In this document: piece by piece, positions 13,854-13,875 of the stretch | How positions within the stretch are numbered: the first letter of the stretch is position 1 | Layout of the letters: the number at the start of each line of letters is the position of its first letter | Source of the DNA: an uncultured bacterium | GTDB lineage: Bacteria; Bacillota; Clostridia; Oscillospirales; Acutalibacteraceae | Reading direction: 5' to 3' | Assembly: GCA_905215855.1 (NCBI GenBank) | Contig: CAJMRT010000048.1 | Location: 1-13,875 of the forward strand | DNA length: 13,875 nucleotides | Translations under genes and position numbers: made by a program | The notes under the pieces: model-generated | The model's input: the letters and a program-made list of their open reading frames with translations, nothing else | Database searches by the model: none | What the model was told of the DNA's origin: nothing

Positions 13854-13875
13854 CCCTTTACTATTACTGATTGTA
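13854..13875 (-). repeat. Spacer 14 (truncated), a copy of spacer 3
   Basis: All 22 visible bases equal the first 22 of the spacer at 13110. The next spacers on either side are not the same, so only this unit and whatever follows past the edge is repeated. Confidence 0.9.

Larger units (their letters stand above)
12944..13875 (-). CRISPR. CRISPR array, type I-C-like repeat, 14 repeats, runs off the right edge
   Basis: A 33-nt repeat begins ATTTCAATCC and ends GGAAGGCGAC on the plus strand. It occurs at 12944, 13011, 13077, 13145, 13212, 13281, 13348, 13415, 13485, 13552, 13619, 13688, 13755 and 13821, with all 14 copies identical. Spacers are 33-37 nt (34, 33, 35, 34, 36, 34, 34, 37, 34, 34, 36, 34, 33), and a fourteenth is cut at 13875. 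Each repeat holds the inverted arms CGCCTTCC and GGAAGGCG around GTGT. On the minus strand the repeat starts GTCGCC and ends GTGGATTGAAAT, the type I-C pattern, in which the GGATTGAAAT end becomes the crRNA 5' handle. The crRNA is therefore expected from the minus strand, with leader, cas2, cas1 and the rest to the right of the window. No cas gene is visible. Open frames across the array are repeat artefacts. Confidence 0.97.

Overview
The window looks like chromosomal DNA of a low-GC, endospore-lineage Firmicute, most likely a gut clostridium of the Ruminococcaceae/Oscillospiraceae type. The basis is a clear SpoVT regulator, an AT-rich composition, AGGAG-type ribosome binding sites, consensus sigma-A promoters with 17-bp spacers, and a type I-C-like CRISPR repeat. 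No species can be named from the sequence alone.

Layout, left to right. (1) 1-451, minus: 5' part of a zinc-ribbon membrane protein. (2) 689-5075, plus: a thiamine-salvage operon with a sigma-A promoter, a TPP riboswitch, an intrinsic terminator, then thiM, thiE, a HAD phosphatase, thiD and the transporter cytX. The genes overlap or nearly touch, and a terminator closes the operon. It takes up and phosphorylates the pyrimidine and thiazole halves and joins them. No thiC or thiazole-synthesis gene is present here. (3) 5269-5887: spoVT and a strong two-tier terminator. (4) 5980-7071: a solitary GIY-YIG nuclease-family protein with a C-terminal domain I cannot name. (5) 7148-7456: the stretch between genes holds what I read as an unannotated type I toxin-antitoxin locus. 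A 20-codon hydrophobic peptide gene (minus) and a small antisense RNA (plus) have convergent consensus promoters, a shared bidirectional terminator, and matching 26-nt motifs at both 5' ends. (6) 7496-8748: divergent nicotinamidase-like hydrolase and histidine phosphatase genes, each with a good promoter. (7) 8747-10962, minus: a MATE efflux protein and a YgjP-like metalloprotease-fold protein, separated by a GAAA-loop terminator.

(8) 11041-12916, minus: an AT-rich run of four small accessory genes: a lipoprotein, an unrecognised 98-residue protein, a CPCC-type cysteine-rich protein and a double-CXXCG protein. The last two resemble families seen among bacterial immunity or accessory genes. 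(9) 12944 to the right edge: a CRISPR array with 14 identical 33-nt repeats and 13 complete spacers. It is transcribed, by repeat orientation, from the right, so leader and any cas genes should lie beyond 13875. The truncated last spacer is identical over all 22 visible bases to spacer 3, an internal duplication. The array stops 27 nt before the start of the double-CXXCG gene, leaving no obvious room for that gene's own promoter.

The best candidates for something undescribed are the type I toxin-antitoxin locus at 7188-7456 and, second, the array with its duplicated spacer running directly into a small immunity-like gene.
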